The notes under the pieces were generated by a model. The model saw only the letters and a list, made by a program, of their open reading frames with translations, was not told the origin of the DNA and did no database searches. A DNA stretch of 53,851 nucleotides from CAYZUE01 sp964481825 (GTDB lineage: Archaea > Hydrothermarchaeota > Hydrothermarchaeia > Hydrothermarchaeales > JALUUU01), in NCBI GenBank assembly GCA_964481825.1, contig CAYZUE010000002.1:1-53851 (forward strand). Direction: 5' to 3'. The first letter of the stretch is position 1, and every line of letters begins with the position of its first letter. Both the position numbers and the translations under genes were made by a program. Shown one piece after another: positions 1 to 7,983 of the stretch.

Positions 1-235
1 GAGCATTTACAATTGTTACCTGTTGATTCGCAATTTCGACTATAAACGAATTATCTTGAACATCTTTAACCTCATAACCCATTATAACCATTTTTTTATC
101 CGCATATGCTGATGGTTCAGAAATTGCGTCACTAAGAGGTGGATATTTTCGATGTTTATCATATTCAAGAGAGTTATATATGCCAAACATAATTAAGATT
201 AAAAAGAAAAATACTCCTATTAAAAATCGATTCAT
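1..235 (-). CDS. Membrane-anchored protein of unknown function (partial, 3' end outside window)
   Basis: The reading frame opens with ATG at 235 and runs off the left edge, giving 78 visible residues. Residues 4-20 (FLIGVFFFLILIMFGIY) form one hydrophobic N-terminal segment, either a signal anchor or an uncleaved signal peptide. The visible remainder, with short strands such as KMVIMGYEVKD and SFIVEIANQQVTIV, looks like a small beta-rich extracytoplasmic domain, possibly an OB-like barrel; this is only an impression. The ATG overlaps the stop codon of the aminotransferase gene upstream (TAATG), so it is translationally coupled and belongs to the nucleotide-sugar operon. The function is not recognised. 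Confidence 0.7.
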   Translation of the reverse strand, partial: MNRFLIGVFFFLILIMFGIYNSLEYDKHRKYPPLSDAISEPSAYADKKMVIMGYEVKDVQDNSFIVEIANQQVTIVNA

Positions 236-1341
236 TACCTTAAGCCTTTTTTTATACTATTGATAATGTAAGATTTATCTTCATGTGTTAATGAGGGAGA
301 ATTACTTATGTAAAAGCCATTTTCAAATGATTTTAAGGAGTTTTTGAATCTTGTTGCAGTATAACCCATCCTTCTATATGGTTGCTGATCTGGGATTAAA
401 CAGAAAAAAGGACGAGTTTCAATACCTGATTTTCCTAAAAATTGTACCATTTTATTTCTAAGTTTGGGATCTCTCATTTGAATGTAGTAGGAAAAATAAA
501 CATTATGTGCATAGTCTAGTTCCAATGGGAGGGATTCTATTTCAGCATAGCCCTCCAATTCGTTGTTCAACTCGATAATATTCTTCCTCCTTTTAACAAT
601 CAAACGATCAATTTTAGATAGTTGTATAAGTCCAATACTTGCCTGCAAATCGGTCATCTTATAATTGTAACCCAGTCGTGGGTAGCAAAAATTTAATTTA
701 TCATCTTCACCAAGATTCCGAATTGATCTTAATTCCTTGTCAAGATCTGAGTCTTTTGTTACAATCATCCCTCCTTCACCAGTTGTTATTATTTTATTAG
801 CATAAAGGCTAAAACAGGATATATGACCTATTGATCCTGCCCTCTTACCTTTGTACATTGCACCCATTGCTTGAGCTGCATCCTCAATAACTTTTAAATC
901 GTATTTTTCAGCAAGTTCCATTAAAGGATCCATATCTACTGGGTGTCCAAACAAATGAACTACTAATATTGCTTTTGTTTTATTTGTTATTTTAGATTTG
1001 ATTAAATCAACGTCTATATTAAACGTTCTTTTATCAGTATCGATGAAGATGGGTAAAGCACCTTGTAAAAGAATTGGATTAGATGACGCAATACAAGATA
1101 GGGGAGTTGTTATTACATTATCTCCTTTAGAAACCCCACACACAGCTAAAGCAGCATGAAGGGCACTTGTTCCAGAGCTTGTAGCGATGCCATACTTCGC
1201 CATACAAAACTTTGAAAATTTGTTCTCAAATTTTAAAACGTTTTCTCCCTGTGTAATCCACCCACTCTTTAAAACCTCAGTTACTGCTTCAATTTCATCA
1301 TTGCCTATATCTGGTTTAGCAACGGGTATTTGCCACTTCAA
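235..1341 (-). CDS. DegT/DnrJ/EryC1/StrS-family PLP-dependent sugar aminotransferase
   Basis: A 368-residue protein of the usual length for the family that transaminates keto-sugars on nucleotide diphosphates with PLP and glutamate. The PLP-phosphate region SSGTSALHAAL lies at about 55-65, the Asp that contacts the pyridine nitrogen is D154 in VIEDAAQAMGA, and the Schiff-base lysine is K183 in SLYANKIITTGEGG. The start is TTG at 1341, overlapping the preceding stop as TTGA; the first in-frame ATG lies about 45 codons inside the conserved domain, so TTG is preferred. It follows a second, divergent aminotransferase of the same family. Two such enzymes next to an epimerase suggest synthesis of one or two amino sugars for the surface glycan. 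The exact substrate cannot be read from sequence. Confidence 0.9.
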   Translation of the reverse strand: MKWQIPVAKPDIGNDEIEAVTEVLKSGWITQGENVLKFENKFSKFCMAKYGIATSSGTSALHAALAVCGVSKGDNVITTPLSCIASSNPILLQGALPIFIDTDKRTFNIDVDLIKSKITNKTKAILVVHLFGHPVDMDPLMELAEKYDLKVIEDAAQAMGAMYKGKRAGSIGHISCFSLYANKIITTGEGGMIVTKDSDLDKELRSIRNLGEDDKLNFCYPRLGYNYKMTDLQASIGLIQLSKIDRLIVKRRKNIIELNNELEGYAEIESLPLELDYAHNVYFSYYIQMRDPKLRNKMVQFLGKSGIETRPFFCLIPDQQPYRRMGYTATRFKNSLKSFENGFYISNSPSLTHEDKSYIINSIKKGLR

Positions 1342-2423
1342 CTTAATGCCTCTCTTATTACTTGTACGATTCTATCAACATCCTTATTTTTCAAAACTGT
1401 TGAAGAAGGTAAGTTAATTCCCACCTTTGAGAGCCTCTCAGCAACATGGAATTTTTCATTATTTTTATAAGGTGGAAGGTAGTGCATCGGATAAAAAAAA
1501 GGTCTAGTATCAATTTCTTTTTTTTCTAAAACCTTAGCTAGATTATCACGTTCTTTTAAAAGTATGGAGTACATCCAATATACGCATTTAGCCCATGACA
1601 TCTCAGGATGGATATCTATTAAATCTCCACCTATAAGATCATTCAATCCCTTACTGTATCGATTTGCAATTTTTCTTTTCCTTTCTATAAAGCCATCAAT
1701 CTTTTTTAATTGGGCCACGCCTATTGCTGCTTGAAGATTAGTCATCCGATAATTAAAGCCTATTGTGGAATGCCAATAAGTATTATCATCTGACATTGCA
1801 TGGTCACGGAGAAGCCTCATTCGATCAGCCAATTCTTCATCATTTGTAACGCACATACCACCCTCACCTGTCGTAATTAATTTATTTCCATAAAAAGAAA
1901 AACATCCGACAGTTCCTAAACTCCCAGTTTTTCTTCCCTTATACTCTGCACCATGAGCCTCAGCAGCATCCTCGATTACATATAATCCATAATCATCGGC
2001 TAGGTCTGTTATAGTGTCCATATGACATGGATGCCCATAGAGATGCACTGGGATAATTGCACGAGTTTTATTACTTATTTTTTCCTTGATCTTCTCAGGA
2101 TCCATACACCAATAATCAGGATGCGAATCCACAAAAATAGGCTTAGCATTACAGTAGGAAACTGCATTTGCAGTTGCAATAAAGGTTAATGAAGGAATAA
2201 TGACCTCATCACCTTTTCCAATACCCATTGATTTCAAAACAAGATGTAATGCAACGGTCCCGTTAGAAACAGCCACCCCTTGTTTAACCTCACAATATTT
2301 CGAAAATTCTCTCTCAAATTTTGATATGTAACGCCCTTTGGACGAAATCCAGCTTGACTTAACTACCTCTATAATGTTTTCTAATTCTTCACTACCAAGA
2401 TCTGGCTCTGCAATAGGTATCAT
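1338..2423 (-). CDS. DegT-family aminotransferase, perosamine synthetase-like
   Basis: PLP-dependent sugar aminotransferase of 361 residues if started at the ATG at 2423, which overlaps the upstream stop as ATGA. A TTG five codons earlier (2438) is also open, but the ATGA junction is the more usual arrangement. The N-terminal signature SSWISSKGRYISKFE and the run PSLTFIATANAVSY followed by AKPIFVD resemble GDP-perosamine synthetases and related 4-aminotransferases. The Asp in VIEDAAEAHGA and the lysine in SFYGNKLITTGEGG (about K181) complete the PLP site. It sits between the epimerase and the second aminotransferase in one operon. The perosamine assignment is by resemblance only; another 4-keto sugar is possible. 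Confidence 0.88.
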   Translation of the reverse strand: MIPIAEPDLGSEELENIIEVVKSSWISSKGRYISKFEREFSKYCEVKQGVAVSNGTVALHLVLKSMGIGKGDEVIIPSLTFIATANAVSYCNAKPIFVDSHPDYWCMDPEKIKEKISNKTRAIIPVHLYGHPCHMDTITDLADDYGLYVIEDAAEAHGAEYKGRKTGSLGTVGCFSFYGNKLITTGEGGMCVTNDEELADRMRLLRDHAMSDDNTYWHSTIGFNYRMTNLQAAIGVAQLKKIDGFIERKRKIANRYSKGLNDLIGGDLIDIHPEMSWAKCVYWMYSILLKERDNLAKVLEKKEIDTRPFFYPMHYLPPYKNNEKFHVAERLSKVGINLPSSTVLKNKDVDRIVQVIREALS

Positions 2424-3355
2424 CTTTGCTTCTTCCAATTAACATATTTTTCAAGACCTTCATCCAAGTTTATATTAGGTTTCCAATGTAGCTCTTTATT
2501 TGCCTTTTTAATGTCAGCCTGGGTATGTTCTGTATCACCCTTAATTGCAGGGAAATATTCTAATTTAGATTCACTTCTCGTTAACCTGATAATCTTATTG
2601 GCTAGTTCTTTAACACTAACCCTTGATCCTTCTCCAATGTTATACGCACCATCCCCCCTCTTAATTGCTTCAATAGTTGCACGTGCTATATCAGAAATAT
2701 GGGTGAATCCTCTTGTACGAGTCCCATCACCGTAAATTGGGATAATTTCATTATTCATGGCTTTCTCAGTGAAAATAGAAATAGCTAAATCTGGACGGAT
2801 CCCTGGACCATATACTGTGAAATATCTTAAAGAGACAATGTCTAAACCATATAGTTCTGAGAAAATATTACAATACTGTTCAGCAGCAAGCTTAGAAGCT
2901 CCATAAGGGGACAACGGCTCTTTAGGGTGATTTTCATCAAAAGGAAGATATTTCACCTTTCCATAAATTGAAGAAGATGAAGCATTAATAATCTTTTTTA
3001 CACTTGAATCCACAGATGCTTGCAGGACAGACAGAGTGCCAACAATATTTACCATTGTTGATTTCAATGGGTCAGATACACTTGCTCGAACCCCTGGTTG
3101 AGCAGCCTCATGGATAATACACTCTACATTGTGGTCTGAAATTATTTTATCTAATATCTGTTGATTTTGAACATCACCCTCAATAAGATAAAAATCATTA
3201 TTATCTAAAAAAGGGGTAATATTCCCCCGTTTAATCTTTACATCATAATATTGATCAAAGTTGTCTAGACATATTACATGATTATTACTACGCAGTAAAG
3301 AATCAACAACATGCGATCCAATAAACCCTGCACCCCCTGTAACTAATACCTTCAT
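2420..3355 (-). CDS. NAD-dependent nucleotide-sugar epimerase/dehydratase (extended SDR)
   Basis: A 311-residue extended short-chain dehydrogenase. The Rossmann motif TGGAGFIGSH is at 6-15, the segment HEAAQPGVRASVSDP at 82-96 is typical of UDP-glucuronate or UDP-GlcNAc 4-epimerases, and the catalytic Y151-x3-K155 is in SPYGASKLAAEQ with the preceding Ser cluster at 126-129. Such enzymes act in the cytoplasm on UDP-sugars. It is the first gene of the operon with two aminotransferases, and a TATA-like element lies just upstream. Whether it inverts C4 or oxidises and dehydrates the sugar cannot be decided, but the length and motif order favour a 4-epimerase. Confidence 0.88.
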   Translation of the reverse strand: MKVLVTGGAGFIGSHVVDSLLRSNNHVICLDNFDQYYDVKIKRGNITPFLDNNDFYLIEGDVQNQQILDKIISDHNVECIIHEAAQPGVRASVSDPLKSTMVNIVGTLSVLQASVDSSVKKIINASSSSIYGKVKYLPFDENHPKEPLSPYGASKLAAEQYCNIFSELYGLDIVSLRYFTVYGPGIRPDLAISIFTEKAMNNEIIPIYGDGTRTRGFTHISDIARATIEAIKRGDGAYNIGEGSRVSVKELANKIIRLTRSESKLEYFPAIKGDTEHTQADIKKANKELHWKPNINLDEGLEKYVNWKKQR

Positions 3356-3373
3356 AATTGTGATTATTGGACT

Positions 3374-3388
3374 TTTATATTAATAAAT
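3374..3388 (-). promoter_or_regulatory. TATA-like promoter of the epimerase-aminotransferase operon
   Basis: On the minus strand the AT-rich element ATTTATTAATATAAA is centred about 25 bases before the ATG at 3355. This spacing would give a leaderless or nearly leaderless transcript. The rest of the 174-base gap (3356-3529) is AT-rich with no open frame of note. Confidence 0.5.
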
Positions 3389-3529
3389 ACCTTTGTAATT
3401 AACTTTGATAGTAGAAACGAAATTAAGATCAATTAAAAAAACAACTTTTCTAGATTCTTCTTTTTTTAAATATTCATTGAATTAGCAAGATTTAATTCTA
3501 GCTCAGTATTTAAATAATTGCAAATTATT

Positions 3530-4063
3530 TCAAAACAGAGTTTTTAATTCATCTTCGGAAATTTTTGCTTTAACTAACTCGTCTGTACCTTTTTTCTTTA
3601 TTGAATTTATAGTCTCTTTTACTTCCCAAGGGAATATAACCCATGCATTAATTTCCTCTACGTAAAAATCTGGAGTAAACTTAGATTGAGGCTTTTTAAT
3701 TAATGTAACAACGGATATTTGATCGGGATTCATTTTTTCAAGATGCTTGAGAACAGCGATTAGACTTTCGCCAGTGTCGGAAATATCATCAACAAGTAAA
3801 ATACGTTTACCATGAAGATCTAAGTCAGTTAGAGACGTGATTAGTGGTCTGTTAATACGTTTTCCTATATCACTGTAGAACTTTACTCGAATTGTATAGA
3901 GCTCATTATTATCAAGATAGTCTGAGAGTAGTCTACCCGGAACTAAACCTCCTCGTGATAAAGATAATATGATATCAAAAGTAAGTTTTTGATCTTTTAT
4001 ACCTTTGGCAAGTTTCATACACTGTTGATCTATATTTTCCCAGGATAAACGTATATATTTCAT
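3530..4063 (-). CDS. Phosphoribosyltransferase-family protein (purine PRT-like)
   Basis: A 177-residue type I PRTase-fold protein. The PRPP-binding loop is LLVDDISDTGESL at 89-101, with two acidic residues followed by the DTGES turn, and SLSRGGLVPGRLLSDYL at 34-50 matches the early PRTase strand-helix segment. Family members transfer ribose-5-phosphate from PRPP to a purine base, as in the xanthine-guanine or hypoxanthine enzymes; some archaeal members have regulatory roles. Base specificity cannot be read here. The next gene begins 3 bases before this one starts, so it is the second gene of a pair with the small exported protein. Confidence 0.85.
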   Translation of the reverse strand: MKYIRLSWENIDQQCMKLAKGIKDQKLTFDIILSLSRGGLVPGRLLSDYLDNNELYTIRVKFYSDIGKRINRPLITSLTDLDLHGKRILLVDDISDTGESLIAVLKHLEKMNPDQISVVTLIKKPQSKFTPDFYVEEINAWVIFPWEVKETINSIKKKGTDELVKAKISEDELKTLF

Positions 4064-4066
4064 GTT

Positions 4067-4507
4067 TTACAAAAGACCTGTTAATGTGGTAACAATCTTA
4101 GCGATAAATACCTTAATTTTGGAAAAAAAATCATAAGTTTCCGTCTGAATCTCATTATTTATGAAAGCATCTATAAATTTATTCATAGGGTCTGATGATG
4201 CTAGGATATTTTCAATCTGCTTCTCATCTATCGTAAGTTTGATTGTTGGATCATCCACCCCCCCATTTATCAGTTCTATTGCATCTCCTTCATTGATTAT
4301 AACACCAATTACTTCTCCATTAACCTGGATATTCACTCTTTCGCTACCAAAGAGAGTTTTAAGATGGCTTGGAATTTCTTTAAAATTAGCACCATATGAT
4401 TCTTTCAAGTCTTCTAATTGATGAAAAATATCTTGTTCATTTGCAAATACAGGTGATGGAAAGATAAGCAATAATAGTAACCCTATATATTTAATCAAAA
4501 AAATCAC
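4067..4507 (-). CDS. Small exported protein of unknown function
   Basis: A 146-residue protein with a clear hydrophobic signal sequence at 1-22 ending near PSPVFANEQ, so it is probably secreted or membrane attached. The middle part (about 50-125), with short strands VNIQVNGEVIGVIINEGD and a stretch ending TIKLTIDEKQIENIL, vaguely resembles SCP2-like lipid-binding domains, but this is weak. The C-terminus is amphipathic. The start may be GTG at 4507 or TTG at 4498; a Shine-Dalgarno-like AGGTGAT precedes the TTG by a few bases and overlaps the GTG. The gene is followed 3 bases later by the phosphoribosyltransferase. I do not recognise the family. Confidence 0.65.
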   Translation of the reverse strand: MIFLIKYIGLLLLLIFPSPVFANEQDIFHQLEDLKESYGANFKEIPSHLKTLFGSERVNIQVNGEVIGVIINEGDAIELINGGVDDPTIKLTIDEKQIENILASSDPMNKFIDAFINNEIQTETYDFFSKIKVFIAKIVTTLTGLL

Positions 4508-4651
4508 CTAAACAGTCTTTTATTTCAACAAATATAAAAATATTGGGTTGATAAAAACCCCAATTTTCCTAATATTAAAATAACATTGTAATAAATCCTA
4601 ACTAACCTCAATACTAAAATAAAATAGATTAGTTAGTAAAATCTCAGTTTT

Positions 4652-5416
4652 CTATGATTTTTTCCTTCTCTTCGAGAAATTATTCGTCAATTTGAGTATT
4701 CCCTTATCTTTAAATCTTACTAATCTCTCAAGCTTACTGTAGTTATCGTTTGAAGATGATTGTAAAGGGGCTTTCCTGTTACTCTGATGTTTTTTTACAG
4801 CCCTCATCCTTGCATTTACATAATCGCAAAAATCTTGGATGTATTCTTTATGACAATCATCAAATTCAGTTTCATCCCCAGGTATATCTACCTTAATCAC
4901 ACGTCCATGCCATCTCTTTTTTTTATATTCGATACAAGTGATATAATCATAAATGAATTCCTTAATCTCCTTAAACTTCCATTTTGAAAAGCCAGTCGGG
5001 GCTCTATGTATGAAAAGAATCCTTTTATGTGTCCCTATCAAAGGTCCGTTAAGTGTTGGCATTATTTTTTCAACTTTTTCATCGAGATCGAGAGTTTTTG
5101 TCAATTCAACAAGGAGGTCATCCCCCATCATAGACTCGTAATCGTCCTCCTTATTGTTCCAAGCTTTTAAGACCTGTGATTTGACCTCTTCCCTCTCTAG
5201 CATGTTTTTCTTCTTCGATTTTTTCTTGCCTTTTAAAGATTTTTTAACTGCTGCTGTTTTTTTACTTTCAACCTTCTTTTTTTTTAAATTATTTCTAAGA
5301 GCCTTAACAGTTTCTCTTGCCTTCCATCTAGGGTTAAGCTTCCTCTTTGCCATCTTTCCCTTCTTTAATTCTTCTCGAGCACCGCTAACAAACTCCCGTA
5401 TCATTTTTAAAGCCAT
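4652..5416 (-). CDS. Very basic lysine-rich protein of unknown function
   Basis: A 254-residue protein. Residues 1-75 are dominated by Lys and Arg (runs such as KKKKVESKK and KGKKKSKKKN), which suggests nucleic-acid binding or an intrinsically disordered tail. Residues about 85-215 look folded, with mixed charge and hydrophobic segments such as RILFIHRAPTGFSKWKF and EFIYDYITCIEYKKKRWHG. The C-terminus is again basic (FSKRRKKS). A good ribosome binding site, AAGGTGAT, lies at 5421-5428 just before the ATG at 5416. It stands alone, with a 144-base gap after it and a divergent wecB gene before it. No known domain is recognised. Confidence 0.7.
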   Translation of the reverse strand: MALKMIREFVSGAREELKKGKMAKRKLNPRWKARETVKALRNNLKKKKVESKKTAAVKKSLKGKKKSKKKNMLEREEVKSQVLKAWNNKEDDYESMMGDDLLVELTKTLDLDEKVEKIMPTLNGPLIGTHKRILFIHRAPTGFSKWKFKEIKEFIYDYITCIEYKKKRWHGRVIKVDIPGDETEFDDCHKEYIQDFCDYVNARMRAVKKHQSNRKAPLQSSSNDNYSKLERLVRFKDKGILKLTNNFSKRRKKS

Positions 5417-5633
5417 CTAATATCACCTTGGTCGAAACCCACCCGACCATTCTATCAATTATACCATTATACTAACCATATGCGATATTCTAATTTATAA
5501 GATTAATTAGAAAGTAGAGAACTAAAAACTAATGTGTCTTTATAAACAGTAATATCTTTTCATTCAAATTTGTAAAAATTTGTTAAAGTAAACAACGAAA
5601 AAGATAAAAGTTTTACGAATTAAATAAAAACCT

Positions 5634-6914
5634 ATGAAACCACTTATCGTTGCAAGTACTAGGCCAGAAATTATTAAACTTTCTCCTATAATGAGATCCC
5701 TAGATCAAAAGAGCATTGAATATATTTTTGCAACAACTGGGCAACACTATGATGATGCATTATTCAATATTTTTATAATGGAATTAGGACTCAGTGAACC
5801 AGATTATAATATTTTGGTAGGATCCGGTTCACAAGCCTACCAAACCTATAAAGCGATGATTGAACTCGAAAATATAATGATAAAAGAGAATCCTACTGTT
5901 ATAATTGTTGAAGGTGATACCAATTCGGTTTTAAGTAGTGCCTTAGTTGGAGTTAAACTTCAAATTCCAATAGCCCATGTGGAAGCTGGATTGCGAAGTT
6001 ATGATAAGAATATGCCAGAAGAGATAAATCGAATAGTAGTAGATCATTGTTCTGAAATACTTTTCGCCCCAACAGAGCAAGCAGGGCTTAATTTAATACA
6101 TGAGGGAATAGAACCAAATAAGATATTTATTACTGGAAATACAATTGTAGATTCTACTTTTCAGAATGTAAAACTTGGAAAGGACACGGCTAAAGATCTA
6201 TACAAGGGGGATTACCTAGTACTTACGCTACATAGAGCCGAAAACGTTGACAATGATGAACGCCTTAAAGGATTAATTGAAGCTATAGATTCATTGGGGG
6301 AAAAAATTATTTTCCCAGCACATCCCCGTACTGTTAAACGGATTAAAAGCATCGGTATTAATCAATTAAAGAACATCGATATAATAAAACCCCTTGGATA
6401 CATAGATTTTCTCAACTTGCTGAAAAACGCCCGAGCTGCTCTTACCGATTCAGGGGGTATACAAGAGGAAACTTCGATTTTGAATGTGCCCTGCTTCACC
6501 CTACGTAGTACTACTGAACGCCCTGAAAGTGTTGAAGCAGGAGGAAATATTCTAGTCGGGGTAGATAAAGATGATTTAATCAAGAGAATATCGACTACAT
6601 TGAAAGATAAAAAACGTTTAAATAAAATGATTAAAGCAGACAATCCATTTGGTGATGGCAGAAGTGGGGAAAGAATTGTTGAAATTTTACACGACATAGA
6701 TAATCGAGGTAATCTAAAAATTAAAACCCCTAATTTCACAACCGGGATTTGGAAGCGTAAAATAATTGAGGTTGATATTACCCTTGAAGGTAAAATGGTA
6801 GAAGAATTAGATTTTGAAGTTATACGGATATTGGATGGAAATGATGAAAAGTTTCCAAAAAAGGATTTAAAGTTAAAAATGGGGCAGATTGTTGAGATAA
6901 TAGAAAAACCCTAG
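5634..6914 (+). CDS. wecB: Non-hydrolysing UDP-N-acetylglucosamine 2-epimerase with C-terminal extension
   Basis: Interconverts UDP-GlcNAc and UDP-ManNAc in the cytoplasm. Visible signatures are STRPEIIKLSP at 8-18, VEGDTNSVLSSALVG at 92-106, HVEAGLRSYDKNMPEEINR at 115-133, and DSGGIQEETSIL near 272-283, all typical of the GT-B-fold WecB/MnaA family. Usual proteins are about 360-380 residues; this one has 426, and the last 65 residues or so (after DNRGNLKIKTP) form an extra beta-rich, charged tail that I do not recognise. Its natural partner, the dehydrogenase WecC, is encoded at 38201-39526, so the two are unlinked. The gene is monocistronic and divergent from the basic protein. The start has no clear ribosome binding site and may be leaderless. 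Confidence 0.92.
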   Translation: MKPLIVASTRPEIIKLSPIMRSLDQKSIEYIFATTGQHYDDALFNIFIMELGLSEPDYNILVGSGSQAYQTYKAMIELENIMIKENPTVIIVEGDTNSVLSSALVGVKLQIPIAHVEAGLRSYDKNMPEEINRIVVDHCSEILFAPTEQAGLNLIHEGIEPNKIFITGNTIVDSTFQNVKLGKDTAKDLYKGDYLVLTLHRAENVDNDERLKGLIEAIDSLGEKIIFPAHPRTVKRIKSIGINQLKNIDIIKPLGYIDFLNLLKNARAALTDSGGIQEETSILNVPCFTLRSTTERPESVEAGGNILVGVDKDDLIKRISTTLKDKKRLNKMIKADNPFGDGRSGERIVEILHDIDNRGNLKIKTPNFTTGIWKRKIIEVDITLEGKMVEELDFEVIRILDGNDEKFPKKDLKLKMGQIVEIIEKP

Positions 6915-7073
6915 AAAGAAAAGAAATTCAATAAATACGCCCTTTATTTACTTTTTATTACAGATTTGTTATCCTACTTATTCAAGGGGAGAAAGATGTT
7001 AATTCGAGACCAAGTGTCTAACCTTTTTAAGTTTTAAAACTACAACTACAAAATTGAATTGCAGATTACAAAA
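6915..7073. other. Intergenic gap between convergent genes
   Basis: The 159 bases between wecB and the first zinc-finger gene contain T-rich stretches on the plus strand (CTTTATTTACTTTTTATT, 6942-6959) that could end wecB transcription. No coding frame or hairpin of note was seen. Confidence 0.4.
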
Positions 7074-7409
7074 TTAAGATTTATTATTGTGCACAATACC
7101 TACCCCACTACATAAAACACACGCGCCCTTAAATTTAAATAAACCTTTGATTTCCGATTCTCCTGACAAGCCAGTTCCCTGGCATTTATTACAACTGGAT
7201 AAAGGTATTATTTCATCATTTTCTACTCTTTCAAAAGAAATATTCACTTTCCCTTCCCCCCCACAAACATCGCAAGGATCAAGAGTATCCTCGTCACGAT
7301 TGAGATGAACTCCGGCTATAATCCCGGTTCCTTCACATTTGCCACAATTTACTAACACATGATTATCATCAATTACCTTATAATCACAACATTGATTCTC
7401 GTCATTCAA
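7074..7409 (-). CDS. Stand-alone DnaJ-type cysteine-rich zinc-finger protein, copy 1
   Basis: A 111-residue protein carrying four CxxCxGxG motifs: CGKCEGTG at 22-29, CDVCGGEG at 46-53, CNKCQGTG at 73-80 and CVLCSGVG at 97-104. This is the arrangement of the DnaJ (Hsp40) zinc domain, in which motifs 1+4 and 2+3 each hold one zinc. There is no J domain and no C-terminal substrate domain. Spacing between motifs (16-19 residues) is somewhat longer than usual in DnaJ. The start is TTG at 7409, preceded by a GGGGG ribosome-binding-like stretch; no closer ATG exists. A paralogue lies immediately upstream. The function is unknown; zinc binding is firm, while roles in thiol chemistry, RNA or protein binding are only possibilities. 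Confidence 0.8.
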   Translation of the reverse strand: MNDENQCCDYKVIDDNHVLVNCGKCEGTGIIAGVHLNRDEDTLDPCDVCGGEGKVNISFERVENDEIIPLSSCNKCQGTGLSGESEIKGLFKFKGACVLCSGVGIVHNNKS

Positions 7410-7536
7410 ATATTTAGCCCCCAGGTATTATAACTTAGATAATCTTAAGAAATTTCTGATACCATAAATAAAAAAAAACATCTTTAATTGTAAATCACCC
7501 AATTTTTCCTTCAGATACCCTCCATAATTGGCTTAA

Positions 7537-7923
7537 TTAACATCCTCTAAGTTGATAACTTGAGATAATTCCTACACCTTTACATAAAACACATGAGCCT
7601 GAAAATATGGAATCATCCTTTTTTTCAACTTCACTGCTCGGTCCTTCTCCAAATCCGCCACATTTATTACATTTAAATAGTTGAATAGCGACATCTTTTT
7701 CAATAAAAGGCACCTCTAGTTTCGCCTCCCCTTCACCATTACATGCATCACATGGTTTTTTTATTATTTTATTTTCTTGAGAAATATTGATTCCATTAAT
7801 ACTTCCTGTGCTGCCACATTTACCACAATTTACTAACACATGATTATCATCAATTACCTCATAATTTATGACAGGACGCCCCTTATCATCAAGCTCCTCG
7901 TAATTAGGGTCTTCTTTTTTCAC
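7537..7923 (-). CDS. Stand-alone DnaJ-type cysteine-rich zinc-finger protein, copy 2
   Basis: A 128-residue paralogue of the downstream gene. The four motifs are CGKCGSTG at 33-40, CDACNGEG at 58-65, CNKCGGFG at 85-92 and CVLCKGVG at 111-118, with the same spacing as copy 1. Both share the exact segment VIDDNHVLVNCGKC. The N-terminal 20 residues and the C-terminal end (QLRGC, with an extra Cys as last residue) differ. The start is GTG at 7923 with no obvious ribosome binding site. The two copies are 127 bases apart and point the same way, consistent with tandem duplication. It may be transcribed together with or separately from copy 1; nothing decides this. Confidence 0.78.
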   Translation of the reverse strand: MKKEDPNYEELDDKGRPVINYEVIDDNHVLVNCGKCGSTGSINGINISQENKIIKKPCDACNGEGEAKLEVPFIEKDVAIQLFKCNKCGGFGEGPSSEVEKKDDSIFSGSCVLCKGVGIISSYQLRGC

Positions 7924-7983
7924 TTTACTATCACTAATTTAATAATCTATGTTCATATTAATATATTTTAGTTAACTATCCTA

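Noticed and set aside
7074..7923. Broken dnaJ gene explaining the two zinc-finger proteins
   Set aside because: There is no J-domain or C-terminal domain remnant nearby, both frames are intact, and the motif spacing differs from the real DnaJ at 40727-41875.
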